From Oceanicola sp. S124 (GTDB lineage Bacteria; Pseudomonadota; Alphaproteobacteria; Rhodobacterales; Rhodobacteraceae): a stretch of 48,000 nucleotides of DNA. The notes below the pieces were generated by a model. That model saw only the letters and a program-made list of their open reading frames with translations, searched no databases and had not been told where the DNA came from. Below, one piece after another: positions 30,873-39,236 of this stretch (positions are counted from its first letter, which is position 1; every line of letters begins with the position of its first letter). The stretch spans positions 1 to 48,000 of the forward strand of contig NZ_AFPM01000323.1 in assembly GCF_000220565.1 (NCBI RefSeq), written 5' to 3'. The translations under genes were made by a program, and so were the position numbers.

Positions 30873-33800
30873 AGGATCTCCAGACCCCGGTGCTGGCACT
30901 CCCGCACTTCGACCCTCAGGCCCGACGCATCGCGCGTGAGCTTCCCGCCGGCATGAGCCTCGCAGAGATCGTGAGGGTGACGCTACCGATGCTGCCCGAG
31001 GAAGACCTCCGGCAGTGCCGGGTTGCTCTCGTGACCCCACAGGCCTCCGAGGTCATCCTGCCGGAGCACTGGGCGCGTGTCCGCCCACGTCCGGGCGTCC
31101 ACGTCGTCATTCGGGTGATCTCGGACAAGAGCGCCTTGCGCTCGATCCTCAGCGTTGTGGTCGCGATCGCGGCCGTCGCGGCGGGGCAGTACTGGGCCAT
31201 CGGGGCGATCGGGTCGAGCACCTTCGCAATCTCTTCGGCCCTTATCACCGCCGGGATCACGGTAGTCGGCAACCTCCTGATCAACGCTCTCATTCCGCCC
31301 GTGAAACCCGACGATCGGGACGCGGAAAACCGCTACGCGATCAGCGGCTTCAGAAACACCCTCGATCCAGACGGCGCGGTGCCCATGGTGCTGGGCCAGA
31401 TCCGCTATGCTCCGCCCTTCGCCGCGCTCAGCTACTCCGAGATCGTGGGCGACTGGCAGTACATCCGGACCGCCTTCAACTTCGGCGAAGGTCAGGTCGG
31501 GATTTCGGACATCAGGATCGGTGAGACCTCCATCAGCGAGTTCACCAACGTCGAGACCGAGACCCGGGCCGGTCTCGCTGGCGACCTGCCGCTGAGCCTG
31601 TACCCCCAGCAGGTCGCCGAAGAGGCAATCTCGGTCGAGCTGACCCGGCCGCTTCCCCGCGATGAGCTGGGCGAGATCATCGAGGATGATCCCTCGATCG
31701 AAACGCCCGTGGTGCGCACCACGGGTGCAGATGCCGCCGGCGCGTCGGTGATCCTGTCTTTCCCCTCCGGCCTGGTGCGCTTCAACGATGAGGGGAAGAA
31801 GCGGACTGAGGAGGTCGCCGTTCGGATCGAACATCGCCTGGCGGAAGCCGAGGAATGGCAGGAAGTGGAGACCCTCGAAATCCGCGGCCAGAAGCTGGAG
31901 AGTTTCTATCGGCAGCACACCTGGACCTTCCCGAGCCGGGGGCGCTGGCAAGTGCGCCTCATCATGCTGACCGATGAGACGACCGACAGCCAGCGCCAGC
32001 GCCGCTGCACATGGGCAGCGCTCCATACCCTTCGCCCGGAGTATCCGCTGAACTACCCCCGGCCCCTGGCGCTCATCTCGGCGCGCATCAAGGCCACTCA
32101 CCAGCTTTCCGGGGCGCTCGACAACTGCTCGGCCTTCGTCCAGCGGATTTGCCTCGACTATGACAGCGCGACCGGCACCTGGATCGAGCGGGCGACCTCG
32201 AACCCGGCGTCCCTCTATCGCTACGCCTTGCAGAGCCCGGCGCAGCAGAGGGCCGTTGCAGACGCCGGGATCGACCTGCAGCAGTTGGAGGAATGGCACA
32301 ACTTCTGCAGGCTCAAGAACCTGAAATATGACCGCGTGCAAGACAAGGTGCAGACGCCCCTGCGCGAGGTGCTGACCGAGATCGCGGCAGCCGGGCGGGC
32401 GACGCCGCGCCACGACGGGGTCAAATGGGGGGTGACGATCGACCGCGCTCAGGATCTGGTCGTGGATCACATCAGCCCGCGCAACAGCTGGGACTTCCGC
32501 TGCACCCGGACGTATTTCACGCCGCCCCACGCTTTCAAGGTCAAGTTCCTGGATGCGACCAATGACTTCAAGCCGGCCGAGCGCATCATCCGCTGGCCGG
32601 GCTACGAGGGAGAGATCCTCACCACCGAGGGCCTGGAGCTGCCGGGCAAGACCGACCCCGACGAGATCTGGATCGAAGCCCGCCGGCGCATGTACGAGGC
32701 GATCTACCGCCCCGACGTCTACCAGGCGACCCAGACCGGTCACCTTCGAACCGCGACCCGTGGCGACAAGGTCATGGTCAGCCACGACGTCCTGGACAAG
32801 TTCCAACGGGCCGCCCGGGTGAAGAGCATCGTCGGGCGCCTGGTCGAACTGGATGAGCGGATCTCGATGCAAGCCGGGGAAAGCTATGCCATCCGATTCC
32901 GCGTCTTTGCCGACGAGGAAGACACCATCGGGCAATCCGTGGTGCGGACTGTCCGCACCGACGAGAACGCCCGGTCGGTCATCTATGTCCAGGGCGAGGA
33001 CAGCATGCCGACCGCAGGGGACCTGGTTCATTTCGGTATCGCCGGCGTCGAGAGCTTCCCGGCCATCGTGAACCGGGTCGAAGCCACCGAGGACGGGCAC
33101 TCGATCCTCTACATGCTGGACGAGGCCACGATCATCGACGAACTCCTCGATGCCGATACCGTGCCGGCATGGTCCGGGCGCGTCGGGGCCGAGATCGATG
33201 AGAACCTCCTGCAGCCGTCGGCGCCCCGTTTCGTCTCCGTGGCGACGGGAATCTCGGGGACCGGCAGCGCCAACCTGGTCGAATACCTCCTGGAGCCCGG
33301 CAGCGGCGCCGTCGCCACGGCCGAGTACGAGATCTGGCACCGGCTGACGTCCTCGGGTGAATGGACCGAGGTGACCGTGGCTGTGGCCACCGGCGGCGGA
33401 ACCCTCACGAGCTATTCTGCGGGCAACACGATCGAGCTGCAGGCACGAGGGATCTCCTCCACCGGTCAGATCGGCCCCTGGACCGGGACCGTCGTAGTCG
33501 TGGTCGGAGAAGCTGATGCGGATATCCCCGCTGCACTTGACGACGACGCGATCGACATCACCACCCTCCTGGGCGGGGCCCTGATCCAGGTGGCCACCGG
33601 CACCGACACGGCCACGACGGGCTTGCAGGTCTACCGGTCGCAAAGCGCCACGCTCGATCGGGAGACCGATGCGGCTGGCGCACGGATCGCGGTCACGCCG
33701 CTACAGAGCTACTCCATCACCCTTGGCGACACTACGCGGGAGGAACTGGTCACCGGCGGCAATATGGATACCGCCGCGAGTTGGACGGCCGACGCCAACT

Positions 33801-34198
33801 GGGCGATCTCCGGAGGCGTTGCGCAGCACACGGCCGGTGCAGCAGACACCGTCTCGCAGGCCTTCGAAACCACCGCCGGCAAGTGGTATCGGATCAGCCA
33901 TGACGTCTCGGGTCGCACCGCCGGCACCGTCACGCCACGCCTGACCGGCGGCTCTGTCCGGGCAGGCAGTCCCGCTGGCGCCGACGGCCAGTTCGCTGAC
34001 CGGATCCAGGCAACGACCGGCAACGACACGCTGTCCTTCCTGGCATCTGCCGACTTCAACGGGGCATTGGACAACCTTTCCGCCTACCTCGAAACCGACG
34101 CCTGCCTTGCACAGGGGGCGCATTTCATCTGGATCGAGCCACAGAACGAGGACGGTCTGCCCGGCCCCGTCAGTGGCCCGTTCCTGATCACCATCTAG
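30869..34198 (+). CDS. TipJ/J-like tail tip host-specificity protein
   Basis: The product has 1109 residues. The N-terminal 85 residues are followed by a hydrophobic region at about 92-147 (ILSVVVAIAAVAAGQYWAIG, ITAGITVVGNLLINALIPPV). Next come NRYAISGFRNTLDPDGAVPM, VLGQIRYAPPFAA and FNFGEGQVGISDIRIGETSI, the TipJ family core. Fibronectin-like repeats lie near 795-885. A beta-sandwich, carbohydrate-binding-like module lies at about 964-1075 (NMDTAASWTADANWAISGGV). It forms the tail tip and central fibre that contacts the host. It overlaps the peptidase gene by four bases. Confidence 0.87.
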   Translation: MKDLQTPVLALPHFDPQARRIARELPAGMSLAEIVRVTLPMLPEEDLRQCRVALVTPQASEVILPEHWARVRPRPGVHVVIRVISDKSALRSILSVVVAIAAVAAGQYWAIGAIGSSTFAISSALITAGITVVGNLLINALIPPVKPDDRDAENRYAISGFRNTLDPDGAVPMVLGQIRYAPPFAALSYSEIVGDWQYIRTAFNFGEGQVGISDIRIGETSISEFTNVETETRAGLAGDLPLSLYPQQVAEEAISVELTRPLPRDELGEIIEDDPSIETPVVRTTGADAAGASVILSFPSGLVRFNDEGKKRTEEVAVRIEHRLAEAEEWQEVETLEIRGQKLESFYRQHTWTFPSRGRWQVRLIMLTDETTDSQRQRRCTWAALHTLRPEYPLNYPRPLALISARIKATHQLSGALDNCSAFVQRICLDYDSATGTWIERATSNPASLYRYALQSPAQQRAVADAGIDLQQLEEWHNFCRLKNLKYDRVQDKVQTPLREVLTEIAAAGRATPRHDGVKWGVTIDRAQDLVVDHISPRNSWDFRCTRTYFTPPHAFKVKFLDATNDFKPAERIIRWPGYEGEILTTEGLELPGKTDPDEIWIEARRRMYEAIYRPDVYQATQTGHLRTATRGDKVMVSHDVLDKFQRAARVKSIVGRLVELDERISMQAGESYAIRFRVFADEEDTIGQSVVRTVRTDENARSVIYVQGEDSMPTAGDLVHFGIAGVESFPAIVNRVEATEDGHSILYMLDEATIIDELLDADTVPAWSGRVGAEIDENLLQPSAPRFVSVATGISGTGSANLVEYLLEPGSGAVATAEYEIWHRLTSSGEWTEVTVAVATGGGTLTSYSAGNTIELQARGISSTGQIGPWTGTVVVVVGEADADIPAALDDDAIDITTLLGGALIQVATGTDTATTGLQVYRSQSATLDRETDAAGARIAVTPLQSYSITLGDTTREELVTGGNMDTAASWTADANWAISGGVAQHTAGAADTVSQAFETTAGKWYRISHDVSGRTAGTVTPRLTGGSVRAGSPAGADGQFADRIQATTGNDTLSFLASADFNGALDNLSAYLETDACLAQGAHFIWIEPQNEDGLPGPVSGPFLITI

Positions 34199-34208
34199 GA
34201 GCGCATTG

Positions 34209-37100
34209 ATGGCTGATGACGGACTGACCACCGGTCAAATCCCCACGACAGAACTGATCGACGATCTCGTTGGGAACCGTGAGGGAGGCGTCAGGAGGAT
34301 CTTGACGGAGCACCTTGCCGCGCAACTCGCAGAAACCGGCGCCATGGCGGCGAAGTTCTCCGAGCACGAAGACCAGGTCGATCAGGCGGTCACTGACGCT
34401 GAAGAGGCAGTTTCGGACGCGCAGCTCATCAAGGATTATATCGGCGGGGCAGTGTTCCCGATCGGCGCCGTGGCGATCTTTCCCGTCGACAGCATGCCTT
34501 CGACCTTCTTGGCGATGGAAGGCCAGGCTGTCACCTCAGACTATCCGGATCTGCGCCAGCTCCTCATTGATGGCGGGTCGCTCTGGGGCACCGACGGCAG
34601 TGGCGATCCCTTGCTGCCTGACACGCGCGGCGAGTTCATCCGAGGCTGGGACAATGCACGCGGTGTCGATGTCGATCGCGATCTCGGGTCGTCGCAGCTG
34701 GATCAGATGCAGCGCATCACCGGGTCCTTCGTCAACCGCACGAACAACACGGGGATTTCCGGAGGCGCTTTCACCACCTCGTCGACGAGTGAAACCTCAC
34801 GGCATGAAGGTTCCGGCGCCGGCGTTCAGACGGTCTCCTTCGACAGTGGAGACAGCCCCGAAGCCCGTGTTGGCGACGAGACACGCCCGCGCAACATCGC
34901 GATGATCTACGCGATCAAGGCCTTCCACGCCTATGCCGATCTGACCGGAAAGCTGATCGACCCGGCCACGGTCGAGGAGACGACCCAGCTGAAGTTGGAA
35001 GCGATCTCAGTGTTGGAAAGCGCAGAAGAGGCGAGAACAATCGCTGAAGCTTCGGCAGATCAGGCCGCGATCAGCGCGAACATCACGTATTTCCCTGCCG
35101 ACGAAACCGCGCGCTTGGCGCTGTCTCCGTCGTCCGGAGAGCGCGCTTTCCAGCAGGATGCTCAGCAGATCTACGAATGGAACGGGTCGAGCTGGGATGG
35201 GCCGTACGACACGGGGCTGAGCTCGAAGACTAGTCTCGATTTTTTCACGCAAATCACTGGCGACTTCCAAGACTTCGGCGGCTCCATGTTCACGGGTAGC
35301 ACGGTGGTTGGCGGGAACTACTATGTTCTGGCGGATGAACTGGACATCGGCACACCGGCTGAATTGGTAATCGGTGCCTCCGGCGCAGGGACCATCATCT
35401 TGGCCTTTGTCGCAGCACCGGACGGGACAGACAGCGGAGATGCCTACACGCTTGTCGACAGCACAATCACCCTGGACGTCGTGGATGGAGTGAACACCAT
35501 TTCTCTTCTGGATGTTGAGGGCGTACCGGACATTGAAAGCGCGGGGCACTATTTCGCCGTCAAGAGCGGCACGGCAGATGTCAAGCTTGAGCAATCGTAC
35601 AGTCCTGGGACGCCGTACAAGAGCATAGGTTCCATAGCGTCGGGCACGTTCGGGGCGGGGACCGGCGTCGCCGGAGACCACATCAACGCGCGGCTTTCCG
35701 TCATGCCGCCGGCTTCAATCCGCAGCAGCCTCGCAGTCGCTCTCGGCAAGAAAATGGACAGTGCAGAGTACGAGCAGCGCGCTGGTGCATGGGACTGGGG
35801 CACACTTGACGACTTGAGCGATACAGGCAGCGATGACGACATGCCGGACCGGACGTTTGTCTTCCCCGCGGCGTTCGAACAGGCCGTTCGTGTGCAGTAT
35901 TTCACGCTCTACGCGCGCGCAGCTGGAACCGTTAGCCTGCGCAGCTTCTCTTTGAGCGGCAGCACCTACACCCAGACGAACGAGGTCACGGTGACCGTGC
36001 CGGGCTCGGGGGTTCAGACTATCTATCTAGATGAGCCCCTGGACATCGCCGCAGGTGAGCATTTCGGTTTCTATGGCTCTGTCGGGACCATGGTTTACGA
36101 CGGCGACGGGCGGACCAGCGACTTCGGTGGATACCACTACGCAACAGGCGATAAAGCGACATTCACAGACGCCAACGTCCGGCCCTCTTATCGTTTCCTT
36201 GTTCGCCTTGGCCTGATCACAGGCGGCCCTGATGGATATCTTCTCGACCTTGATCGTCGCATTGGCGTGATCGAGGCACTGGATGTCCCATCTATCGAGG
36301 AGCGCGTTGAAACGCTGGAAGCTTCGGGCGGAGCTGACTGGGACGATACGACCGGCTTCATCATCGTTTGGGGTGTCGGGCAGTCCAACATGGCGGGCCG
36401 AGCCGAGGACGCCACTGCCTACACCGTCCCCTCTGGTCGCGGGTATATGTTCAAGGCCGGCACCGGCCTTGTCGATGTAGAGGAGCCGACAGGGAATGAT
36501 GGCACGACCGAAGGGTCGCTTGGGTCCGCGCTTTGCTATGCGGTCCTGTCGGCCACGAATGGGCGTATAGGCGTGATCTTCATCAACACTGCCGTCGGCG
36601 GCACCGGCATTGTCAGCAATTGGGGCGACGGGCAGACGGTTTGGAACAACGCAAAGTCGCGGTTCACCAACACGCTGACTGAGATTGAAATGCTAGAACT
36701 GAATGTCGTCGGATGCATTGGTGCAATCGTCCAAGGCGAGACAGATGGCGACAATAGCATGAGCGCTACCGACTATGAGAACGGATTTCTCGACCTTCTT
36801 TCCCGGATGCAGGCACACACGGGCATGGGGGAACGGTTCAAACTGGTAATGACCCAGACGGGCACAAAAAGCACCGGGGACACAACCGGATATGCGACGA
36901 TAAGGCAGGCGCAGGCGAACCTTGCGATTGCTGGAGATGTACTCATGGCGCACAGCGGCGCGAAGTACTTTGCTGGCAGGGGATTGATGAGCGACACGTT
37001 CCACTACACCGCTGCCGGGTATGACGAAATCGGTTTGGCCATGGGTGAGGCTATCGCTTGCTACGGTATCGGGTCGCGTCCGACAGGGTTGAGCGAGTGA
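34209..37100 (+). CDS. Tail fibre: collar domain plus C-terminal SGNH/SASA esterase
   Basis: The product has 963 residues from ATG 34209, chosen over TTG 34206 for its spacing from AGGAGCG. Residues about 80-240 are a phage tail collar domain (PIGAVAIFPVDSMPSTFLAM, LLPDTRGEFIRGWDN, RPRNIAMIYAIKAF). The middle is beta-rich fibre shaft (TYFPADETARLALSPSSGER). Residues about 715-955 are a sialate-O-acetylesterase-like SGNH hydrolase: Ser726 in GVGQSNMAG, an Asn/Gly block, QGETDGD, and Asp929-x-x-His932 in DTFHYTAAGY. It probably removes acetyl or similar ester groups from a surface polysaccharide. The esterase part is lower in GC than the neighbouring genes, suggesting module exchange. Confidence 0.83.
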   Translation: MADDGLTTGQIPTTELIDDLVGNREGGVRRILTEHLAAQLAETGAMAAKFSEHEDQVDQAVTDAEEAVSDAQLIKDYIGGAVFPIGAVAIFPVDSMPSTFLAMEGQAVTSDYPDLRQLLIDGGSLWGTDGSGDPLLPDTRGEFIRGWDNARGVDVDRDLGSSQLDQMQRITGSFVNRTNNTGISGGAFTTSSTSETSRHEGSGAGVQTVSFDSGDSPEARVGDETRPRNIAMIYAIKAFHAYADLTGKLIDPATVEETTQLKLEAISVLESAEEARTIAEASADQAAISANITYFPADETARLALSPSSGERAFQQDAQQIYEWNGSSWDGPYDTGLSSKTSLDFFTQITGDFQDFGGSMFTGSTVVGGNYYVLADELDIGTPAELVIGASGAGTIILAFVAAPDGTDSGDAYTLVDSTITLDVVDGVNTISLLDVEGVPDIESAGHYFAVKSGTADVKLEQSYSPGTPYKSIGSIASGTFGAGTGVAGDHINARLSVMPPASIRSSLAVALGKKMDSAEYEQRAGAWDWGTLDDLSDTGSDDDMPDRTFVFPAAFEQAVRVQYFTLYARAAGTVSLRSFSLSGSTYTQTNEVTVTVPGSGVQTIYLDEPLDIAAGEHFGFYGSVGTMVYDGDGRTSDFGGYHYATGDKATFTDANVRPSYRFLVRLGLITGGPDGYLLDLDRRIGVIEALDVPSIEERVETLEASGGADWDDTTGFIIVWGVGQSNMAGRAEDATAYTVPSGRGYMFKAGTGLVDVEEPTGNDGTTEGSLGSALCYAVLSATNGRIGVIFINTAVGGTGIVSNWGDGQTVWNNAKSRFTNTLTEIEMLELNVVGCIGAIVQGETDGDNSMSATDYENGFLDLLSRMQAHTGMGERFKLVMTQTGTKSTGDTTGYATIRQAQANLAIAGDVLMAHSGAKYFAGRGLMSDTFHYTAAGYDEIGLAMGEAIACYGIGSRPTGLSE

Positions 37101-37235
37101 ACATCGGCCAACAGCACTAAGCTGCGGTTCCCTCTGGTACTGCCGGACGGGGGCACCTCCTTCACGGTCCGGCTGGACGGAGAGGACGCCACAGGCATCG
37201 AGGTCGCGCGGGTGAGTGTCCACGAAGCCTTTTGA
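37101..37235 (+). pseudogene. Start-less coding-like remnant after the tail fibre
   Basis: The tail-fibre frame stays open for 44 codons after its TGA. It reads like protein (TKLRFPLVLPDGGTSFTVRL, then DGEDATGIEVARVSVHEAF) and then stops. No usable start codon or ribosome site is present. It may be the end of an older fibre or of a small distal gene left behind by exchange of the esterase module. Stop readthrough is a less likely option. Confidence 0.4.
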
Positions 37236-37305
37236 ACCGATTGTCTAGGAGTGAAGGCGCCCATAACGCGCGACCTTGAAACCGCCATTGAAACGAAAGT
37301 CATCT

Positions 37306-37353
37306 GCTGCAACTTTCAGTGTCGCGCACTGCAAAATTGCGTGTCGCGCTACA
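37306..37353 (-). repeat. Prophage right terminus with transposase sites R1 and R2
   Basis: Read inward from 37353 the end is TGTA, then R1 (37328-37349) and R2 (37306-37327), two adjacent 22-bp elements. Both begin GCGCGACAC; R1 ends TTTTGCAGT and R2 ends GTTGCAGC. R1 matches L1 at 14 of 22 positions. Two abutting 22-bp sites at the right end is the same layout as R1/R2 of Mu. Confidence 0.75.
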
Positions 37354-37358
37354 TTAGG
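37354..37358. repeat. Probable 5-bp target-site duplication (right copy)
   Basis: TTAGG follows the prophage right end. Only GG, the last two bases of a matching left copy, is inside the window (positions 1-2). It is consistent with Mu-type 5-bp duplication but not proven. Confidence 0.5.
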
Positions 37359-37365
37359 GCAGCCG

Positions 37366-37391
37366 AAAGGGGGCCGGATGGTGCGGCCCCC
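37366..37391 (-). terminator. Terminator of the TRAP transporter operon
   Basis: Reading the minus strand, GGGGGCCG (37391-37384) pairs with CGGCCCCC (37376-37369) around seven bases, followed by TTT. It lies just after the dctM-like gene and 13 bp from the prophage end. Confidence 0.75.
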
Positions 37392-37400
37392 TTGGACGGC

Positions 37401-38705
37401 TCAGAGCATGCCGGCGGCGCGTGGCAGCCACAGGACGATATCCGGCACGAAGGTCAGCAACAGCAGGATTGAGATCAGGATGGCGAGGAAGATCCAGACC
37501 TCGCGGATCATCTCTGCGACCGGGATGCCCGTCAGCGCCTTGATGATGAACAGCAGGATGCCGTAGGGCGGTGTGATCAGCCCGATCATCATGTTGAAGA
37601 CCAGCACCACGCCGAGGTGCGTCAGGTCGACCCCGAGTGCTGCGGCGGTCGGGATGAACAGCGGTGTCACCACCAGCATGATGGTCGAGACATCCAGGAA
37701 GCAGCCCATCAGCAGGTAGAGCAGGTTCAACAGCAGCAGGAAGTGCAGCATGTTGAGGTCCATGCCGTCGAAGACGGCGAAGACCGCCGCGGGCACGCGC
37801 TCGACCGTGATGACGTAGTTGAAGATGAAGGCGCCGCAGAGCACGATGGTGACGACGGCGGTGGTCTTCATGGTCGAGACCACCACGTCGAAGAAGCTGC
37901 GCCATCCCATGACGCGATAGGCGAAGACCGCCAGCAGCAGGGCGTAGAAGGCCGAGACGGCCGCGGCCTCGGTCGGCGTGAAGACACCCGAGTAGATGCC
38001 GCCCAGCAAGATCACCGGCATCAGCAGGGCGGGCAGGGCGCGCAGGAAGATCAGGGGGAAGGCGCGCCACGGGATGGCCTCTTCAACCGGGAAGCCGCGC
38101 AGCCTGGCCATGACCATCACGGCCACGCCCAGCACCACGACCAGGATCAGTGCCGGGACCACGCCGCCGAGGAACAGCGCGCCGACGGAGGTCGAGGAGA
38201 TCAGCGCGTAGAAGACCATGGGGATCGAGGGCGGGAAGATCGGCCCGACCACGGCAGAGGTCGCGGTGATGGCGCCGGCGAAGCCGCGCGGATAGCGGCC
38301 GTCCTTGGTCATCATGTCGGTGATCACCTTACCCACGCCCGCCGCATCCGAGATGGCCGAGCCGGACATGCCCGAGAAGATCAGCGAGGTCAGGATATTG
38401 ACCTGCGCAAGACCGCCCGGCACCCGGCCCACGAGGGCCAGCGCGAAGCTCAGCAGCCGGTCCGAGACCTTGCCTGCGTTCATGATGTTGGCGGCGAAGA
38501 TGAACAGAGGTACGGCCAGGGCGACGAAATTGCCGAAGACCCCGTTCAGCACGTTCTCGGCGGCCAGGCCGATGTCGCGCCCGGCCATCAGCAGGTAGAA
38601 GATGCTCGAGACGATCATCGCGATGCCCATGGGCAGCCCCGCGACGGTGATGCCGATGAGCAGGAAGATCATCAGCAGAAGCGCATTATCCGCGAAAAAT
38701 TCCAT
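37401..38705 (-). CDS. dctM: TRAP transporter large permease (DctM-like)
   Basis: The 434-residue membrane protein has about twelve hydrophobic helices. Family signatures include IMNAGKVSDRLLSFALALVG, SLIFSGMSGSAISDAAGVG, ATSAVVGPIFPPSIPMVFYA and GGIYSGVFTPTEAAAVSAFY. It is the ion-coupled transport subunit of a tripartite ATP-independent periplasmic system. It is last in a minus-strand operon after dctP and dctQ and is followed by a terminator. The substrate is not defined by this subunit. Confidence 0.93.
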   Translation of the reverse strand: MEFFADNALLLMIFLLIGITVAGLPMGIAMIVSSIFYLLMAGRDIGLAAENVLNGVFGNFVALAVPLFIFAANIMNAGKVSDRLLSFALALVGRVPGGLAQVNILTSLIFSGMSGSAISDAAGVGKVITDMMTKDGRYPRGFAGAITATSAVVGPIFPPSIPMVFYALISSTSVGALFLGGVVPALILVVVLGVAVMVMARLRGFPVEEAIPWRAFPLIFLRALPALLMPVILLGGIYSGVFTPTEAAAVSAFYALLLAVFAYRVMGWRSFFDVVVSTMKTTAVVTIVLCGAFIFNYVITVERVPAAVFAVFDGMDLNMLHFLLLLNLLYLLMGCFLDVSTIMLVVTPLFIPTAAALGVDLTHLGVVLVFNMMIGLITPPYGILLFIIKALTGIPVAEMIREVWIFLAILISILLLLTFVPDIVLWLPRAAGML

Positions 38706-38720
38706 GGAAGTTCTTTCAGG

Positions 38721-39230
38721 TCAGAGAGCGCCGCGCCAGTTCGGACCCAGAAGGCGCAGCAGGCGGGCCAGAAGCTTCACCGAGAAACCGACCACGAAGA
38801 GGATGTAGCAGCCGTAGATCCAGTGCATCGGCAGGCGCAGCACCGGGCTTTTCTTGCGGGTGAGGAAGTCGAGGTAGTCCAGCGTCGGCAGGATCAGCAG
38901 CCCGAAGGCGATTAGCGCGATGACGGTGACCCCGAGCGCCATGATGCGGCGGGTCCTGGGCGAGACCACGTCGTAGACCACGTCGAAGGTCACATGTTCG
39001 CGGATCGGCACGCAAAAGGCGACGGCCCAGAACACGGTCCAGATGAAGGCGATCATCACCACCTCTTCCGTCCAGATCAGCGGCGTGCCGACCACGTAGC
39101 GGAAGAAGACCTGGACGATGAAGCCCGAGAAGGCGATCAGGAACATTACCACGCCGACGGCATCGGCCACCCGCGAAAGCAGGTGGCCGATCTGTTCGAC
39201 ACGGCTGTCGGGGACAGACTGGTCAGTCAC
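38721..39230 (-). CDS. dctQ: TRAP transporter small permease (DctQ-like)
   Basis: The 169-residue protein has four membrane helices and the DctQ signature FFRYVVGTPLIWTEEVVMIA, then FIWTVFWAVAFCVPIREHVT. It starts at GTG 39230, six bases after the dctP stop, with no clear ribosome site, so it is probably coupled. It joins DctM in the inner membrane. Confidence 0.9.
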   Translation of the reverse strand: MTDQSVPDSRVEQIGHLLSRVADAVGVVMFLIAFSGFIVQVFFRYVVGTPLIWTEEVVMIAFIWTVFWAVAFCVPIREHVTFDVVYDVVSPRTRRIMALGVTVIALIAFGLLILPTLDYLDFLTRKKSPVLRLPMHWIYGCYILFVVGFSVKLLARLLRLLGPNWRGAL

Positions 39231-39236
39231 GGCCGA

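Larger units (their letters stand above)
3..37353. mobile_element. Mu-like transposable prophage, siphovirus-type tail
   Basis: This is a complete-looking transposable prophage of 37,351 bp. The ends are inferred from matching inverted termini: both begin TGTA, then four variable bases, GACAC, nine variable bases and CAGT when read inward. TTAGG follows the right end and GG precedes the left end, compatible with a 5-bp target duplication (only two left bases are visible). Gene order is repressor, early operon with MuA and MuB, GemA, Mor-like activator, lysis, gp27-gp36-like packaging and head, then tail. No tyrosine or serine integrase is present, as expected for replicative transposition. 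The tail module lacks sheath and baseplate-spike genes, so the particle is predicted to be a siphovirus, as in B3- or RcapMu-type phages. No clearly broken essential gene was seen. Confidence 0.88.

Noticed and set aside
30983-33643. Minus-strand open frame of 886 codons
   Set aside because: It is antisense to the TipJ/J-like gene, with low-complexity Arg/Gly/Asp-rich composition and no recognisable domain.
37098-37235. Stop-codon readthrough extension of the tail fibre
   Set aside because: The TGA is followed by A, not a typical leaky context, and the esterase domain is already complete. A remnant is the simpler reading.
37236-37353. Mom/Com modification genes or invertible fibre segment at the right end
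   Set aside because: The right end has no room for them, and no invertase or inverted fibre segment was seen.
37617-38915. Plus-strand frame opposite the TRAP permease
   Set aside because: Its composition is His/Asp/Gln-rich, typical of the reverse of a membrane protein gene, and no start signal is seen.
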